A stretch of DNA of 64,000 nt from an uncultured Methylophilaceae bacterium (GCA_903834185.1 CAILHX010000051.1:27190-91189); one strand, 5' to 3'. Shown: positions 1 through 10,338, counted from the stretch's first letter. Made by a program: numbers and translations. Notes: generated by a model from the sequence alone, not told the origin.

Positions 1-1
1 A

Positions 2-655
2 GCAGGTTGCGATCTGGCAGCACTGGCAGGACTGGAACCGGCAGCCGTGATTTGCGAGGTATTGAAAGACGATGGAAATATGGCCCGCCTGGCAGATTTG
101 ATGGATTTCGCCAGCAAGCATGATTTGAAAATAGGCTCGATCGCCGATCTCATCCATTATCGCAGTCAGACCGAGCGTCTGATCGAACGTGCCACCGAAC
201 GCATGGTACAAACTCCTTACGGCGAATTCAGATTGATCGCTTTTCACGACAAGATTGCAGACGAGACCCATCTGGCGCTGGTGAAAGGCCAGCCAACACC
301 GGGAAAGGAAACGCTGGTGCGGGTACATGAACCTTTATCCGTATTTGACTTGATCGATCACGACAGTAACACCCATTCCTGGAGCGTTTATCGGGCGATG
401 GAAGCCATACGTGATGCCGAAACCGGCGTGATTGTGCTGTTGCGCCGAACTGAAACCGGACAGGAACTGATCGACCGTATCCGTCAGGCAGACGAACCGG
501 TGCGCTCCAAACAGGATTTACGTGATTACGGTATAGGCTCGCAAATATTGCGTGATCTCGGCGTGGGCAAGATGCGCCTGATGGCAGTACCTCGGAAAAT
601 GCCGAGCATGGTAGGGTTTGATCTGGAAGTGACTGGCTACATGACAGGAATATGA
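2..655 (+). CDS. ribB: RibBX-type DHBP synthase / degenerate GTP cyclohydrolase II, 3' part only
   Basis: The reading frame is open from the window edge, so the N-terminal part lies outside. The first visible residues (AGCDLAALAGLEPAAVICEV) match the end of a 3,4-dihydroxy-2-butanone-4-phosphate synthase domain, which makes a riboflavin precursor from ribulose 5-phosphate. The following ~150 residues have the fold order of GTP cyclohydrolase II. However, the segment that should hold the three zinc cysteines (family pattern C-x10-C-x-C) reads HEPLSVFDLIDHDSNTHSW, with no cysteine, and the EGRG-type loop reads TETGQEL. The second domain therefore looks catalytically dead, as in RibBX proteins, and a separate ribA would be expected elsewhere in the genome. 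The GTG at position 47 is an internal valine, not the start. Confidence 0.85.
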   Translation, partial: AGCDLAALAGLEPAAVICEVLKDDGNMARLADLMDFASKHDLKIGSIADLIHYRSQTERLIERATERMVQTPYGEFRLIAFHDKIADETHLALVKGQPTPGKETLVRVHEPLSVFDLIDHDSNTHSWSVYRAMEAIRDAETGVIVLLRRTETGQELIDRIRQADEPVRSKQDLRDYGIGSQILRDLGVGKMRLMAVPRKMPSMVGFDLEVTGYMTGI

Positions 656-714
656 GCCAGCATATTGAGCAGTAAATTGCAAAAAACATGTGAAATAAAT
701 GCGATAATACGACT

Positions 715-1275
715 GTGGAAAATATCAATCTGACGGGCCACTTCATCATTGCCATGCCAGCCATGGCAGATCCGCACTTTGCCAAATCACTGACTTACGT
801 TTGCGAGCACAATGAGAGTGGCGCGCTCGGCATCGTCATCAACCGTTCCATAGATATGCATCTGGATGACCTGCTGCAACAAATCAATGTTGCAGCCACT
901 GACCCGAATGTGAACAAGACGCCGGTGCACTTCGGCGGCCCGGTACAAACCGATAGGGGTTTCGTACTGCACCAGCCTGTCGGCCAGTGGCAATCCACCA
1001 TTGCCATCAGAGGCGACACCGCACTAACCACATCAAAAGACATACTGGAAGCCGCCGCACGCGGCGAAGGCCCGCAAAAAATGTTGGTCAGCCTTGGTTA
1101 TGCAGGCTGGTCTGCCGGTCAACTGGAACAAGAGATGGCACAAAATGCGTGGCTTACGGTTGAAGCCCAGGACAACATCATCTTCGATATTCCGATAGAA
1201 CAAAAATTCTCTGCGGCCATGAGCTTGCTCGGCTTGGATTTTGCAAATTTTGCGGATCAGGCGGGTCATGCCTGA
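715..1275 (+). CDS. yqgE: YqgE/AlgH family protein (UPF0301)
   Basis: This 186-residue protein shows the family pattern throughout: [12 protein letters not shown] near the N terminus, [17 protein letters not shown] at about 28-44, and a central segment with FGGPV. The biochemical role of the family is not settled; AlgH of Pseudomonas was linked to alginate regulation. The start is a GTG at 715, because no ATG in frame gives the conserved N terminus. It opens a tight run with ruvX, pyrR and pyrB: its stop overlaps the ruvX start by 8 bases. This order is usual in beta- and gammaproteobacteria. Confidence 0.9.
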   Translation: MENINLTGHFIIAMPAMADPHFAKSLTYVCEHNESGALGIVINRSIDMHLDDLLQQINVAATDPNVNKTPVHFGGPVQTDRGFVLHQPVGQWQSTIAIRGDTALTTSKDILEAAARGEGPQKMLVSLGYAGWSAGQLEQEMAQNAWLTVEAQDNIIFDIPIEQKFSAAMSLLGLDFANFADQAGHA

Positions 1276-1738
1276 GGCTTTGGCTGCCTCAATTCTGACT
1301 AAAGGCGCTGTACTCGCTTTTGATTTTGGCGAAAAACGTGTAGGGGTTGCAGTGGGTGACTGGGAAATGGGCATTGCCCACCCTCTCCTGACCATAAACG
1401 AAGAAGGCAATGATGCAAGATTCAATATCATTGCCCAGTTGATTACAGAGTGGCGTCCGGTGCAATTGGTGGTGGGATTGCCTGCCCATATGGATGGCAC
1501 GGAGCATGAGTTAAGCCGCTTGTGTCGGCGCTTTGCACGACGCCTGCAGGGACGTTTCAACCTGCCCACGGTACTCATGGATGAGCGATTGAGTTCGGAT
1601 CATGCCAGCCTGTCTTTGAATGAGATTGGCATACGCGGTAGAGCGCAGAAAGAAATGCTGGATCAAGTGGCCGCACAACATATTTTACAAAGTCATTTTG
1701 ACACTCAACGGGCTGAGACTCACCATCATGCTACCTGA
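1268..1738 (+). CDS. ruvX: RuvX/YqgF Holliday-junction resolvase-like nuclease
   Basis: This 156-residue RNase H-fold protein belongs to the YqgF/RuvX family, implicated in pre-16S rRNA 5' end processing and possibly in Holliday-junction resolution. Visible hallmarks are [16 protein letters not shown] (first catalytic Asp), [13 protein letters not shown] in the middle and the late MDERLSS motif. The open frame extends upstream to 1241, but the ATG at 1268 gives a family-length protein and overlaps the yqgE stop, which suggests translational coupling. Its 3' end overlaps pyrR by 11 bases. Confidence 0.9.
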   Translation: MPEALAASILTKGAVLAFDFGEKRVGVAVGDWEMGIAHPLLTINEEGNDARFNIIAQLITEWRPVQLVVGLPAHMDGTEHELSRLCRRFARRLQGRFNLPTVLMDERLSSDHASLSLNEIGIRGRAQKEMLDQVAAQHILQSHFDTQRAETHHHAT

Positions 1739-2222
1739 TGCAGAACAATTGCTAGAAAATCTGTCCCGACAGCTAGAGCCTTTCATCGCCGAGGGCGCGG
1801 CACTGGTAGGGATCCATAGCGGCGGGGCATGGATCGCCTCGCGCTTGCAACAATCACTGGGCGGCGACTTGGGGACCTTGGACATTTCCTTTTATCGCGA
1901 CGACTTCAGCCGCATAGGTCTGCACCCTCAAACCAAACCTTCCAATATTCCCTTCGATGTCGAAGGGCGCCATATCCTGCTCATCGATGATGTGTTGTAC
2001 ACCGGTCGTACAGTACGCGCAGCAATGAACGAATTATTCGATTATGGGCGACCTGCACGCATTTCCCTGGCAGTACTGGTAGACCGAGGCGAACGGGAAT
2101 TACCTATTGAAGCTCAGGCTGTCGGCGTACGCATGACGCTCAAACCCGGCCAGAACCTCGAACTTCTGCGCGACGCAGCCGGGCATTTCAATTTAAAACT
2201 ACATGAGGAAATCAGTGAATAA
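1728..2222 (+). CDS. pyrR: PyrR-family uracil phosphoribosyltransferase / pyrimidine regulator
   Basis: This 164-residue type I phosphoribosyltransferase has the PRPP loop [18 protein letters not shown] at about residues 83-100 and the PyrR-like C-terminal [12 protein letters not shown]. PyrR binds UMP and, in Bacillus, controls pyr attenuation; in proteobacteria the regulatory role is less certain. I could not see a convincing PyrR-type attenuator ahead of pyrB, whose start lies inside pyrR. The long open frame begins at 1620, but ATG 1728, inside the end of ruvX, gives the family N terminus. Its position directly before pyrB supports a pyrimidine role. Confidence 0.85.
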   Translation: MLPDAEQLLENLSRQLEPFIAEGAALVGIHSGGAWIASRLQQSLGGDLGTLDISFYRDDFSRIGLHPQTKPSNIPFDVEGRHILLIDDVLYTGRTVRAAMNELFDYGRPARISLAVLVDRGERELPIEAQAVGVRMTLKPGQNLELLRDAAGHFNLKLHEEISE

Positions 2223-3168
2223 TCCCCAACTCAACAAACATGGTGAACTCACTCATTTACTCTCAATCGAAGGGCTTTCAGCCCCCATCCTAAAGCAGAT
2301 ACTGGAAACAGCCGCATCATTCGTCGGCGTGGCCGAGCGCGAAGTCAAAAAAGTCCCTTTGTTGCGCGGCAAAACCGTGTGCAATATCTTCTTTGAAAAC
2401 AGCACGCGTACCCGTACCACTTTTGAAATCGCCGCCAAACGCCTGTCTGCCGATGTGATCAACCTGAATGTCGGTACTTCATCGCAGTCCAAAGGTGAAA
2501 CCATACTCGACACGGTGGATAACCTGATCGCCATGCATGCCGACATGTTCGTGGTACGCCACGCACAATCAGGTGCTGCGCACCTGATCGCCCGGCACGT
2601 CGGATCCGACATTCATGTCATCAACGCCGGCGATGGACGTCATGCGCATCCAACGCAAGGCTTGCTGGACGTATTCACGGTACGCCACTACAAACCGGAT
2701 ATGCATAATCTACGCGTCGCTGTCGTCGGCGATGTACTGCATTCTCGAGTGGCCCGCTCCGAGATTCATGCGCTGACTACATTGGGGGTGCCGGAAGTAA
2801 GAGTGATCGCCCCCAAAACATTGCTGCCGCAAGAGGTTGAGAAATTAGGAGTACAGGTATATCACGACATGGCCTCCGGTCTTAAGGATGTGGATGTCAT
2901 CATGATGCTGCGCCTGCAGAATGAGCGCATGAATGGCGCTCTGCTACCCAGCGCCCAGGAGTATTTCAAGACTTACGGACTGACGCAGGACAAACTGGCG
3001 TTGGCTAAACCGGATGCGATTGTGATGCATCCCGGACCGATGAATCGCGGCGTTGAAATCGACTCTACTGTGGCTGATGGCGCGCAGTCGGTGATATTGC
3101 CGCAAGTCACTTACGGCATCGCGGTACGAATGGCGGTGATGAGTATCTTGGCGGGAAATACAGAATAA
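2215..3168 (+). CDS. pyrB: Aspartate carbamoyltransferase catalytic subunit
   Basis: PyrB joins carbamoyl phosphate and aspartate, the committed step of pyrimidine synthesis. The carbamoyl-phosphate motif [12 protein letters not shown] lies near residues 58-69, with HPTQGLLD and the late MHPGPMNRG also present. I chose the GTG at 2215, preceded by GAGGAAATCA, which gives 317 residues; an ATG at 2203 would add four. The start overlaps the end of pyrR. No pyrI regulatory subunit is nearby. The next gene is a non-catalytic dihydroorotase homologue, the arrangement in which ATCase forms a dodecamer with PyrC'. Confidence 0.95.
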   Translation: MNNPQLNKHGELTHLLSIEGLSAPILKQILETAASFVGVAEREVKKVPLLRGKTVCNIFFENSTRTRTTFEIAAKRLSADVINLNVGTSSQSKGETILDTVDNLIAMHADMFVVRHAQSGAAHLIARHVGSDIHVINAGDGRHAHPTQGLLDVFTVRHYKPDMHNLRVAVVGDVLHSRVARSEIHALTTLGVPEVRVIAPKTLLPQEVEKLGVQVYHDMASGLKDVDVIMMLRLQNERMNGALLPSAQEYFKTYGLTQDKLALAKPDAIVMHPGPMNRGVEIDSTVADGAQSVILPQVTYGIAVRMAVMSILAGNTE

Positions 3169-3169
3169 T

Positions 3170-4447
3170 ATGAAAATACACATCAAAAATGGACGTCTGA
3201 TAGACCCCAAAAACAATATTGATGCCAAGCATGATGTGTTCATCGCTGCAGGCAAGATCGTGGGCTTGGGCAATGCTCCTGATGGCTTTGTAGCGAACCA
3301 GATTATCGATGCCAGCAACCTCGTCGTCTGCCCTGGTCTGATTGATCTTTCTGCGCGACTAAGAGAACCAGGCTTTGAATACAAGGCGACACTGGAAAGC
3401 GAGTTGCTGGCCGCTGCTGCAGGCGGCGTTACCAGTCTGGCCTGTCCGCCAGATACTGACCCGGTACTCGACGAGCCGGGGTTGGTCGAGATGCTCAAAC
3501 ACCGCGCCAAGTTGCTGAACCTGGTCAATATCTATCCCTTAGGCGCATTGACCCGTCAATTGCAAGGCAAGAACCTGACGGAAATGTTCGAGTTGTCTGA
3601 AGCCGGTTGTGTCGGATTCTCGCAAGCTGATAACGCGTTGACGGATACGCAGGTATTGTGGAACTCACTGCAATACGCCGCGACATTCGACCTGACCGTA
3701 TGGCTGCGGGCAGAAGATGCTCATTTAGCCAAAAATGGTGTTGCCCATAGTGGCGAAGTCGCTGCCCGGCTCGGCTTGCAGGGCATCCCTGCATGTGCCG
3801 AAACCATCGCCTTATCCACCATCCTGTCACTGATGCGTGAAACCGGTGCCAAAGTACATATATGTCGGCTTTCTACCTTGCAATCGGTGGCGATGATCAA
3901 GCAGGCAAAAAAAGAAGGGCTGCCTATCAGTTGCGACATTGCCTCCACCCATTTGCATCTGACCGAACACGACATCGGTTATTTCGATGCCCAATGCCAC
4001 CTTCGCCCGCCACTACGAACTGAACGCGACCGCGATGCGCTGCGCGCAGGGCTGCTGGATGGCACCATAGATGCCATCTGCTCGGATCACACACCGGTAG
4101 ATGACGACGCCAAACTTTCTCCGTTCGCCGAAAGTGAACCTGGCGCAAGCGGCCTGGAATTACTGCTTTCACTCACACTAAAATGGGCCCTGGACAACAA
4201 GCTGGCTTTACCCCAGGCGCTGACCAGCATTACCAGTTCGCCGGCGAGTGTGCTGGGTATAGATGGTGGCAGCCTGAGTCTGGGTGCTCAGGCCGATGTG
4301 TGCGTATTCGATGCCGACTTCGTGTGGAAGGTAGAAGCGAAAACACTACTCAGCCAAGGCAAAAATACACCGTTCATGGGATTGGAACTTCCAGGAAAAG
4401 TCCGCTGGACGCTACTGAACGGACAAATCGTGTATCAACACCATTAA
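3170..4447 (+). CDS. pyrX: Dihydroorotase-like protein lacking metal ligands (PyrC', PyrX type)
   Basis: This 425-residue protein aligns along its length with class I dihydroorotases but has lost the active-site histidines. The HxH of the usual DxHxHLREPG motif reads DLSARLREPG (Ser61, Arg63). The His before AED is Arg180, and the HI-x-H motif reads HICRLS (Arg233). The CSDHTP segment is kept. In pseudomonads such a PyrC' is inactive and is needed to hold PyrB in an active complex. The gene follows pyrB after one base, fitting that role. An active dihydroorotase should be encoded elsewhere. Confidence 0.88.
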   Translation: MKIHIKNGRLIDPKNNIDAKHDVFIAAGKIVGLGNAPDGFVANQIIDASNLVVCPGLIDLSARLREPGFEYKATLESELLAAAAGGVTSLACPPDTDPVLDEPGLVEMLKHRAKLLNLVNIYPLGALTRQLQGKNLTEMFELSEAGCVGFSQADNALTDTQVLWNSLQYAATFDLTVWLRAEDAHLAKNGVAHSGEVAARLGLQGIPACAETIALSTILSLMRETGAKVHICRLSTLQSVAMIKQAKKEGLPISCDIASTHLHLTEHDIGYFDAQCHLRPPLRTERDRDALRAGLLDGTIDAICSDHTPVDDDAKLSPFAESEPGASGLELLLSLTLKWALDNKLALPQALTSITSSPASVLGIDGGSLSLGAQADVCVFDADFVWKVEAKTLLSQGKNTPFMGLELPGKVRWTLLNGQIVYQHH

Positions 4448-4471
4448 CACACGACCACGACGCGCTTAAAT

Positions 4472-5521
4472 CTATGACAAATCAGGGAAAGATTCCTTGT
4501 TGACAGCTTTCATCCTGGCCTCGGCCGAGGTGATCACCTTGTTTTTCACCAACTCCAGCAGATTCTGATCCAGCGTTTGCATACCTATCGCCTGACCGGT
4601 TTGAATCGCAGAATACATTTGCGCGATCTTGGCCTCGCGGATCAGATTCCTGATAGCCGAAGTCCCTATCATGATTTCATGTGCCGCCACACGCCCCTTG
4701 CCATCAGCGGTCTTGCACAGCGTTTGCGAAATGACTGCACGTAAGGATTCCGACAACATCGCGCGTACCATTTCCTTCTCCGCCGCCGGGAACACATCCA
4801 CGATACGGTCTATGGTTTTTGCTGCCGATGAAGTATGCAAAGTACCGAATACCAGGTGACCGGTTTCTGCAGCAGTGAGTGCCAGTCGTATGGTTTCCAG
4901 ATCTCGCATTTCGCCTACCAGAATCACATCCGGATCTTCGCGTAATGCTGATTTAAGCGCGCTGGTAAAAGACTCGGTATGCGGCCCGACTTCGCGCTGG
5001 TTGATCAGGCATTTTTTCGATACATGAACGAACTCGATCGGGTCTTCAACCGTCAGGATATGTCCGTATTCTTCCTCATTAATATAATTCACCAGCGCTG
5101 CCAGCGTAGTGGATTTACCGGAGCCGGTAGGTCCGGTTACCAAAACAATGCCACGAGGGTTTTGTGCGATCTCCTTGAAGATCGGTGGACATTTGAGATA
5201 TTCCAGAGATAATACTTTTGAAGGAATAGTACGTAATACCGCACCTGCGCCGCGATTCTGATTGAACGCATTGACACGAAACCTTGCCAGGTCTTCCACT
5301 TCAATCGAGAAGTCGCATTCCAGATGTTCGGCGAAAATCTTGCGCTGATGGTCGTTCATGATGCCGGTGATCATGGAATGCACCTGCTCATGTTCCAGCG
5401 GCGGCGCATTGATGCGACGCACATCGCCATGCACCCGGATCATCGGCGGCAGTCCTGCCGACAGGTGCAGGTCGGAAGCTCCGTTTTGTACGGAAAATAC
5501 CAACAAATCAGAAATTTCCAT
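4472..5521 (-). CDS. pilT: Type IV pilus retraction ATPase PilT
   Basis: This 349-residue secretion ATPase powers pilus retraction for twitching motility and DNA uptake. It shows Walker A GPTGSGKSTT, the Asp box REDPDVILVGEMRDLETI, the His box ETGHLVFGTLHT, and the PilT-specific AIRNLIRE motif near the C terminus. The frame is open for 46 more codons upstream, but MEISDLLVF at 5521 is the normal PilT start. It is transcribed away from yggS with only 31 bases between the starts. The usual partner pilU is not adjacent; the next gene is the convergent pyrC'. Confidence 0.96.
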   Translation of the reverse strand: MEISDLLVFSVQNGASDLHLSAGLPPMIRVHGDVRRINAPPLEHEQVHSMITGIMNDHQRKIFAEHLECDFSIEVEDLARFRVNAFNQNRGAGAVLRTIPSKVLSLEYLKCPPIFKEIAQNPRGIVLVTGPTGSGKSTTLAALVNYINEEEYGHILTVEDPIEFVHVSKKCLINQREVGPHTESFTSALKSALREDPDVILVGEMRDLETIRLALTAAETGHLVFGTLHTSSAAKTIDRIVDVFPAAEKEMVRAMLSESLRAVISQTLCKTADGKGRVAAHEIMIGTSAIRNLIREAKIAQMYSAIQTGQAIGMQTLDQNLLELVKNKVITSAEARMKAVNKESFPDLS

Positions 5522-5552
5522 GTACGCTCCACTGATATAATTTGCGTGGATT

Positions 5553-6263
5553 ATGACAACAATCACACAACGTTCGCAAGCTATTCTGTCGCAGATCGAG
5601 AATGCAGTGTTTACCGCTGGCAGACCATCGGAATGCGTAACACTGGTAGCAGTCAGCAAAACGCATGCGGCGCCCTCGCTGCGTAAAGCTTATCTAGCTG
5701 GTTTAACAGATTTTGGCGAGAGTTATTTACAAGAAGCGCTGGATAAAATGCAGCAACTCGCAGATCTGCCCATAGTCTGGCATTTTATCGGCCCCATTCA
5801 AAGCAACAAGACGCGCCCCATTGCCGAATCCTTCAGCTGGGTACATGGGGTGGATCGATTGAAAATCGCCCAGCGTCTGGCGGAGAGTCGTCCCCCGCAT
5901 CTGCCACCGCTCAATGTTTGCCTGCAGGTGAATATCAGCGGAGAAGCCACCAAGGCCGGTTGCACTGCGGATGAATTACCTGCTTTGGCACACGCTGTAA
6001 ACTCTATTCCCGGGCTAAGATTACGCGGCCTGATGGCGATACCCGAACCGACAACAGATGTGACCAAACAACGTCAGAATTTCAAATTGCTGGCGCAATT
6101 AATGGAGACGTTGAATCAACGCGTTCTGAACCACCCAGGGTTGGGGATGGATACTCTTTCCATGGGCATGTCTGGCGATTTTGTCAGCGCCATCATGGAA
6201 GGTAGCACCATGGTCAGGATAGGTACGGCGATATTTGGGCAAAGACATGCATATTCACGCTAG
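5553..6263 (+). CDS. yggS: YggS/PROSC family PLP homeostasis protein
   Basis: This 236-residue PLP-binding TIM-barrel protein keeps pyridoxal phosphate levels balanced. Motifs are VAVSKTH (PLP lysine at about residue 36), FGESYLQEA, WHFIGPIQSNK and LSMGMSGDF near the end, all typical of the family. It stands between divergent pilT and co-directional proC, the standard pilT-yggS-proC-yggT arrangement. Confidence 0.95.
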   Translation: MTTITQRSQAILSQIENAVFTAGRPSECVTLVAVSKTHAAPSLRKAYLAGLTDFGESYLQEALDKMQQLADLPIVWHFIGPIQSNKTRPIAESFSWVHGVDRLKIAQRLAESRPPHLPPLNVCLQVNISGEATKAGCTADELPALAHAVNSIPGLRLRGLMAIPEPTTDVTKQRQNFKLLAQLMETLNQRVLNHPGLGMDTLSMGMSGDFVSAIMEGSTMVRIGTAIFGQRHAYSR

Positions 6264-6335
6264 AATCAGCACGATTCAATTGGAAATCACAATTTGTGAC
6301 CGAATGAGCGATTTAATAAAACCGGGCAAGCACTC

Positions 6336-7145
6336 ATGACGATTAGTTTTATTGGCGGCGGTAATATGGCAAAAGCCCTCATCATCGGCTTGCTTGAGAA
6401 TGGCACTCCCGCAACACAGGTGATGGTGGTTGAGCCGGACGCCAACAAACGTGTGCAGTTACAACAGGAATTCGGTATTAACGTCAGCGACCAGCTTGCC
6501 GCAGCGGCGCATGCCGACAACATTGTTCTGGCGGTGAAACCACAGCAGTTGCGCGATATCGCAATTTTTCTTTCCAGCCTGCTTCAGCGGCAATTGGTGA
6601 TTTCCATCGCTGCCGGCATACGCTCCACAGACCTGATACGCTGGCTGGGTGGTTACAACAAAGTGATCCGGGTCATGCCCAACACCCCTGCACAGGTGCA
6701 AGCAGGTGTATCCGCGCTTTATGCATCGCCGCAAGTCACCCTGGAACAGAAGCAACAGGCTTTTAACATACTTGAAGCTGCCGGAACATGCATATGGCTG
6801 GAGGACGAGAGGCAGATGGATGCAGTCACCGCCATTTCAGGGAGTGGCCCAGCCTATATGTTCTACTTTCTCGAAGCCATGCAGGAAGCGGGCAGCATCT
6901 TGGGGTTAAGCCCTGAGCAGACACGCATTCTTGCGCTGCAGACCATGCAAGGTGCCGCCAAATTGGCGGCAGCCAGCCCGGAACAGTTTGATACGCTGCG
7001 CGCTCAAGTCACTTCCAAAGGTGGCACCACGGAACAGGCGATCACTGCCATGCAAGCTTCTCAGGTCAAAGAGCACATCATCCTGGCTATAAAATCGGCT
7101 GCGGCACGCTCCAGAGAACTAGGCGATTTGTTAGGTAAAGATTAA
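6336..7145 (+). CDS. proC: Pyrroline-5-carboxylate reductase
   Basis: ProC reduces pyrroline-5-carboxylate to proline, the last step of proline synthesis. The 269-residue protein begins with a Rossmann loop (ISFIGGGNMAKALI), has the VIRVMPNTPA motif in the middle and the signature region AVTAISGSGPAYMFYF, then TSKGGTTEQAI near the C terminus. The length is normal. It is followed after 11 bases by yggT. Confidence 0.96.
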   Translation: MTISFIGGGNMAKALIIGLLENGTPATQVMVVEPDANKRVQLQQEFGINVSDQLAAAAHADNIVLAVKPQQLRDIAIFLSSLLQRQLVISIAAGIRSTDLIRWLGGYNKVIRVMPNTPAQVQAGVSALYASPQVTLEQKQQAFNILEAAGTCIWLEDERQMDAVTAISGSGPAYMFYFLEAMQEAGSILGLSPEQTRILALQTMQGAAKLAAASPEQFDTLRAQVTSKGGTTEQAITAMQASQVKEHIILAIKSAAARSRELGDLLGKD

Positions 7146-7156
7146 GGAAACATCAT

Positions 7157-7732
7157 ATGTTTACACAAGCCTTTTTGTTCTTGCTCAACACCCTGCTGGG
7201 GCTGTTCACGATTGCAGTATTGCTTCGCTTTTACCTGCAGCTTACCGGCGCACCTTATTACAACCCGGTGTCGCAAGCGGTAGTTTCTGCGACTAATTTC
7301 CTGGTGCGCCCGGTGCGCAGATTCACCCCTTCCTGGCGCAGCCTGGACTTATCCACGCTGGTGCTTGCATTCACTGCACAATTGATCTTGCAGTTTGCAC
7401 AATTATGGGCGGAAGATTACCCGTTGGGATTAGCCAATTTCAATGTTTACTTCGCGATTTTCGGTCTGGTGATACTGGCTTTATTTAAACTCAGCGTATA
7501 TATCATTCTTTATGCCGTCATCATTCAGGCAATTATGAGCTGGGTTAATCCGCACACCGGAGCCGCCGACGCACTGAATAGCCTGACAGCCCCGCTGCTG
7601 AATCCGGTGCGGCGCATGATGGGCAACATTGGCGGACTGGATCTATCACCACTGATTGTATTCATCGTTGCGCAGCTATTATTCATGCTATTCATTACGC
7701 CACTGGAACGCGTGTTGATAGCATTGCTTTAA
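7157..7732 (+). CDS. yggT: YggT family inner-membrane protein
   Basis: This 191-residue protein is mostly hydrophobic, with two repeats of the YGGT module: an N-terminal one containing RFYLQLTGAPYYNPVSQ and a C-terminal one containing AIMSWVNPH and LLNPVRRMM. Four or more membrane segments are apparent. The family is of unclear function, with proposed roles in osmotic or acid stress and cell-envelope organisation. Its place after proC is the conserved one. Confidence 0.9.
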   Translation: MFTQAFLFLLNTLLGLFTIAVLLRFYLQLTGAPYYNPVSQAVVSATNFLVRPVRRFTPSWRSLDLSTLVLAFTAQLILQFAQLWAEDYPLGLANFNVYFAIFGLVILALFKLSVYIILYAVIIQAIMSWVNPHTGAADALNSLTAPLLNPVRRMMGNIGGLDLSPLIVFIVAQLLFMLFITPLERVLIALL

Positions 7733-7771
7733 CACGCCTCAAAACCGACGGCGCAAAACCGAGAGAATCAC

Positions 7772-8392
7772 ATGCTCACACTTTATGGCTCACCCGGCTC
7801 CCGCTCTACCCGCGTTGCCTGGGCATTGGAAGAAGCGGGCGCAGAATACGATTTCATCTTCATCGACCTGAAAAAGGGCGACAATAAAACCCCGGAATTT
7901 CTGAAACTCAACCCCAACGGCAAACTGCCCGTGCTAGTGGATGGTGAACTGGTGCTGAGCGAATCGGCCGCCATTTGCACCTATATCGGCGAGCGTTTTC
8001 CTGCATCCCGTTTGGTACCGCCGGTGGAGCAATCAGTCCTCAGGGCACATTACTTTCAGTGGTGTTTTTTTGCCATGAGCGAGCTGGAAGCACCACTGTG
8101 GACCATGAGCAAGCATGCTCGCCTATTGCCGGAAGAGCAGCGCATCGCAGCGATCGCACCATATTGTGTGCGTGAATTCGACAAAGTGGCGAGTGTGTTG
8201 GCGCAACATATGGAAAACCGCGAATATGCGGTTGGCATGCAGTTCACAGCGGCAGATATTCTATTAGGCGGCACGCTTAACTGGGCGCGGGCACTCAATA
8301 TTGCGATGCCATCCTCGCTGAAAATCTACGCCAAGCAGATGGCTGCACGCCCGGCGTTAGCCAGGGCAAAACAACGGGAAAGTCTGGCTTAG
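7772..8392 (+). CDS. Glutathione S-transferase family protein
   Basis: This 206-residue protein has a thioredoxin-fold N-terminal half starting [17 protein letters not shown], the cis-Pro motif [19 protein letters not shown] at about 50-68, and an all-helical C-terminal half. The SR pair after GSPG could serve as the catalytic Ser. The substrate cannot be told from sequence. It lies 39 bases after yggT and its stop overlaps the convergent ilvD stop by 4 bases. Confidence 0.85.
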   Translation: MLTLYGSPGSRSTRVAWALEEAGAEYDFIFIDLKKGDNKTPEFLKLNPNGKLPVLVDGELVLSESAAICTYIGERFPASRLVPPVEQSVLRAHYFQWCFFAMSELEAPLWTMSKHARLLPEEQRIAAIAPYCVREFDKVASVLAQHMENREYAVGMQFTAADILLGGTLNWARALNIAMPSSLKIYAKQMAARPALARAKQRESLA

Positions 8393-10242
8393 TTCTTTTC
8401 CACTTGAGTGACATCGCGCACTGCACCCTTGGAAGCGCTCGTCGTCATGGCAGCATATGCCCGTAGTGCTTCTGATACAAAGCGTTCGCGCTTCACCGGC
8501 TTCCACGCATCCTTACCTTTAGCCTCCATCTCTGCACGGCGGCTCGCCAGTTCCGAGTCGCTCACCACCAAATGAATGGTGCGATCAGGAATATTGATCT
8601 CTATGGTGTCGCCTTCTTCCACCAGCCCGATGGCGCCGCCCTCTTCAGCTTCCGGCGAGGCGTGGCCTATACTCAGGCCTGAGGTACCGCCCGAAAAACG
8701 TCCGTCTGTCAGCAACGCACAAACCTTGCCTAGCCCCTTGGACTTGAGATAGGAGGTTGGATACAGCATTTCCTGCATGCCCGGGCCTCCGCGCGGACCT
8801 TCATAGCGTATCACCACAATATCGCCTGCCACGATCTGGTCGGCTAGAATGCCCTCCACCGCTGCATCCTGGCTTTCGAAAATGCGCGCACGACCGGTGA
8901 ACTTGAGAATACTCTCGTCCACACCCGCCGTTTTAACGATGCAGCCTTCGAGTGCGATATTGCCGTAAAGCACTGCTAATCCGCCGTCTTGCGAGTAAGC
9001 GTGCGCCTTGTCGCGAATACAGCCTTCGGCTCTGTCGTCATCCAAGGTGGGGTAGCGCATGGACTGGGAGAATGCGATGGTGGTCGGAACTCCGCCCGGC
9101 GCAGCGCGGAAGAATGATTTAACTGCCTCGTCCTTGCTACGCATGATGTCCCATTGCTCCAGCGCCGCACCCATACTGGGGGCATGCACCGTAGGCACCT
9201 CGCGTTGTATCAGTCCGGCTCTATCCAGCTCGCCCAGAATGCCCATCACGCCACCTGCGCGGTGTACGTCTTCCATGTGATATTTCTGCGTGGCAGGGGC
9301 AACCTTGCTCAGACATGGCACACGCCTTGAAATACGGTCTATGTCTTTCATGGTGAAATTCACCTTGGCTTCGTGAGCGGCAGCCAGCAGGTGCAGCACT
9401 GTATTGGTGGATCCTCCCATGGCCACATCCAGGCTCATGGCATTCTCGAACGCAGCCATGGAAGCAATGGCACGTGGCAGAATCGAGGCATCATCCTGCT
9501 CGTAATAACGTTTGGCCAATTCCACGATGGTGCGACCGGCGCGCAGGAAAAGTTGTTTTCTGTCCGCGTGGGTGGCAAGTGTGGAGCCGTTACCAGGCAA
9601 GGATAAACCCAGCGCCTCGGTCAGGCAGTTCATGGAATTTGCAGTAAACATACCGGAGCAGGAACCGCAGGTTGGGCAGGCAGAACGCTCTATGGCTTCT
9701 GATTTTTCGTCGCTGACGTTGCTGTCGGCAGCAGCAACCATGGCATCCACCAGATCCAGCTTCATTTCATCGCCTTGCCAGGTCACTTTACCGGCTTCCA
9801 TCGGCCCGCCCGAAACAAACACCACGGGGATGTTGAGACGCAATGCCGCCATCAGCATGCCGGGAGTGATCTTGTCGCAGTTGGAGATGCACACCAGCGC
9901 GTCGGCGCAATGCGCATTGACCATGTATTCCACGCTATCAGCAATCAAATCGCGACTGGGCAGCGAATACAACATGCCACCGTGACCCATGGCGATACCG
10001 TCATCCACTGCGATGGTATTGAATTCTTTGGCTACTCCACCGGACTTCTCGATCTCGCGCGCCACTAATTGCCCCATGTCTTTAAGGTGTACATGGCCGG
10101 GTACGAATTGGGTGAACGAATTGGCAACCGCGATGATGGGCTTGTTGAAATCACCCTCTTTCATGCCGGTGGCGCGCCACAAAGCGCGTGCACCGGCCAT
10201 ATTACGGCCATGAGTGGTGGTACGGGAACGATATTGCGGCAT
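8389..10242 (-). CDS. ilvD: Dihydroxy-acid dehydratase
   Basis: IlvD dehydrates dihydroxy-acids to 2-oxo acids in isoleucine and valine synthesis, using an Fe-S cluster. The 617-residue protein matches the E. coli-type length. It shows [11 protein letters not shown] (first cluster Cys), [19 protein letters not shown] (further Cys) and the late [15 protein letters not shown] motif. The start [19 protein letters not shown] is preceded by AGAGG. It is a single gene, convergent with the GST gene and divergent from lgt across 96 bases. Confidence 0.97.
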   Translation of the reverse strand: MPQYRSRTTTHGRNMAGARALWRATGMKEGDFNKPIIAVANSFTQFVPGHVHLKDMGQLVAREIEKSGGVAKEFNTIAVDDGIAMGHGGMLYSLPSRDLIADSVEYMVNAHCADALVCISNCDKITPGMLMAALRLNIPVVFVSGGPMEAGKVTWQGDEMKLDLVDAMVAAADSNVSDEKSEAIERSACPTCGSCSGMFTANSMNCLTEALGLSLPGNGSTLATHADRKQLFLRAGRTIVELAKRYYEQDDASILPRAIASMAAFENAMSLDVAMGGSTNTVLHLLAAAHEAKVNFTMKDIDRISRRVPCLSKVAPATQKYHMEDVHRAGGVMGILGELDRAGLIQREVPTVHAPSMGAALEQWDIMRSKDEAVKSFFRAAPGGVPTTIAFSQSMRYPTLDDDRAEGCIRDKAHAYSQDGGLAVLYGNIALEGCIVKTAGVDESILKFTGRARIFESQDAAVEGILADQIVAGDIVVIRYEGPRGGPGMQEMLYPTSYLKSKGLGKVCALLTDGRFSGGTSGLSIGHASPEAEEGGAIGLVEEGDTIEINIPDRTIHLVVSDSELASRRAEMEAKGKDAWKPVKRERFVSEALRAYAAMTTSASKGAVRDVTQVEKN

Positions 10243-10338
10243 GATGAAACCTCTATTTGTGAATCCGATTACGTATAATTGAGCTCCAGCTCATTGTCTT
10301 CCGTTTCAATTTTACTCTAATTCTGAAAGCTACCCTAA

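Noticed and set aside
228..785. Long minus-strand open frame over ribB and yqgE
   Set aside because: It is a shadow of two well-supported plus-strand genes and has no recognisable domain.
2160..2215. PyrR-dependent attenuator before pyrB
   Set aside because: The pyrB start is inside pyrR and no terminator/antiterminator pair is seen.
5522..5659. N-terminal extension of PilT
   Set aside because: The frame is open but overlaps the yggS coding region and has no similarity to PilT; MEISDLL is the family start.
10243..10338. Attenuator or riboswitch before ilvD
   Set aside because: The 96-base gap to lgt holds no leader peptide rich in Ile, Val or Leu and no paired structure I could support.
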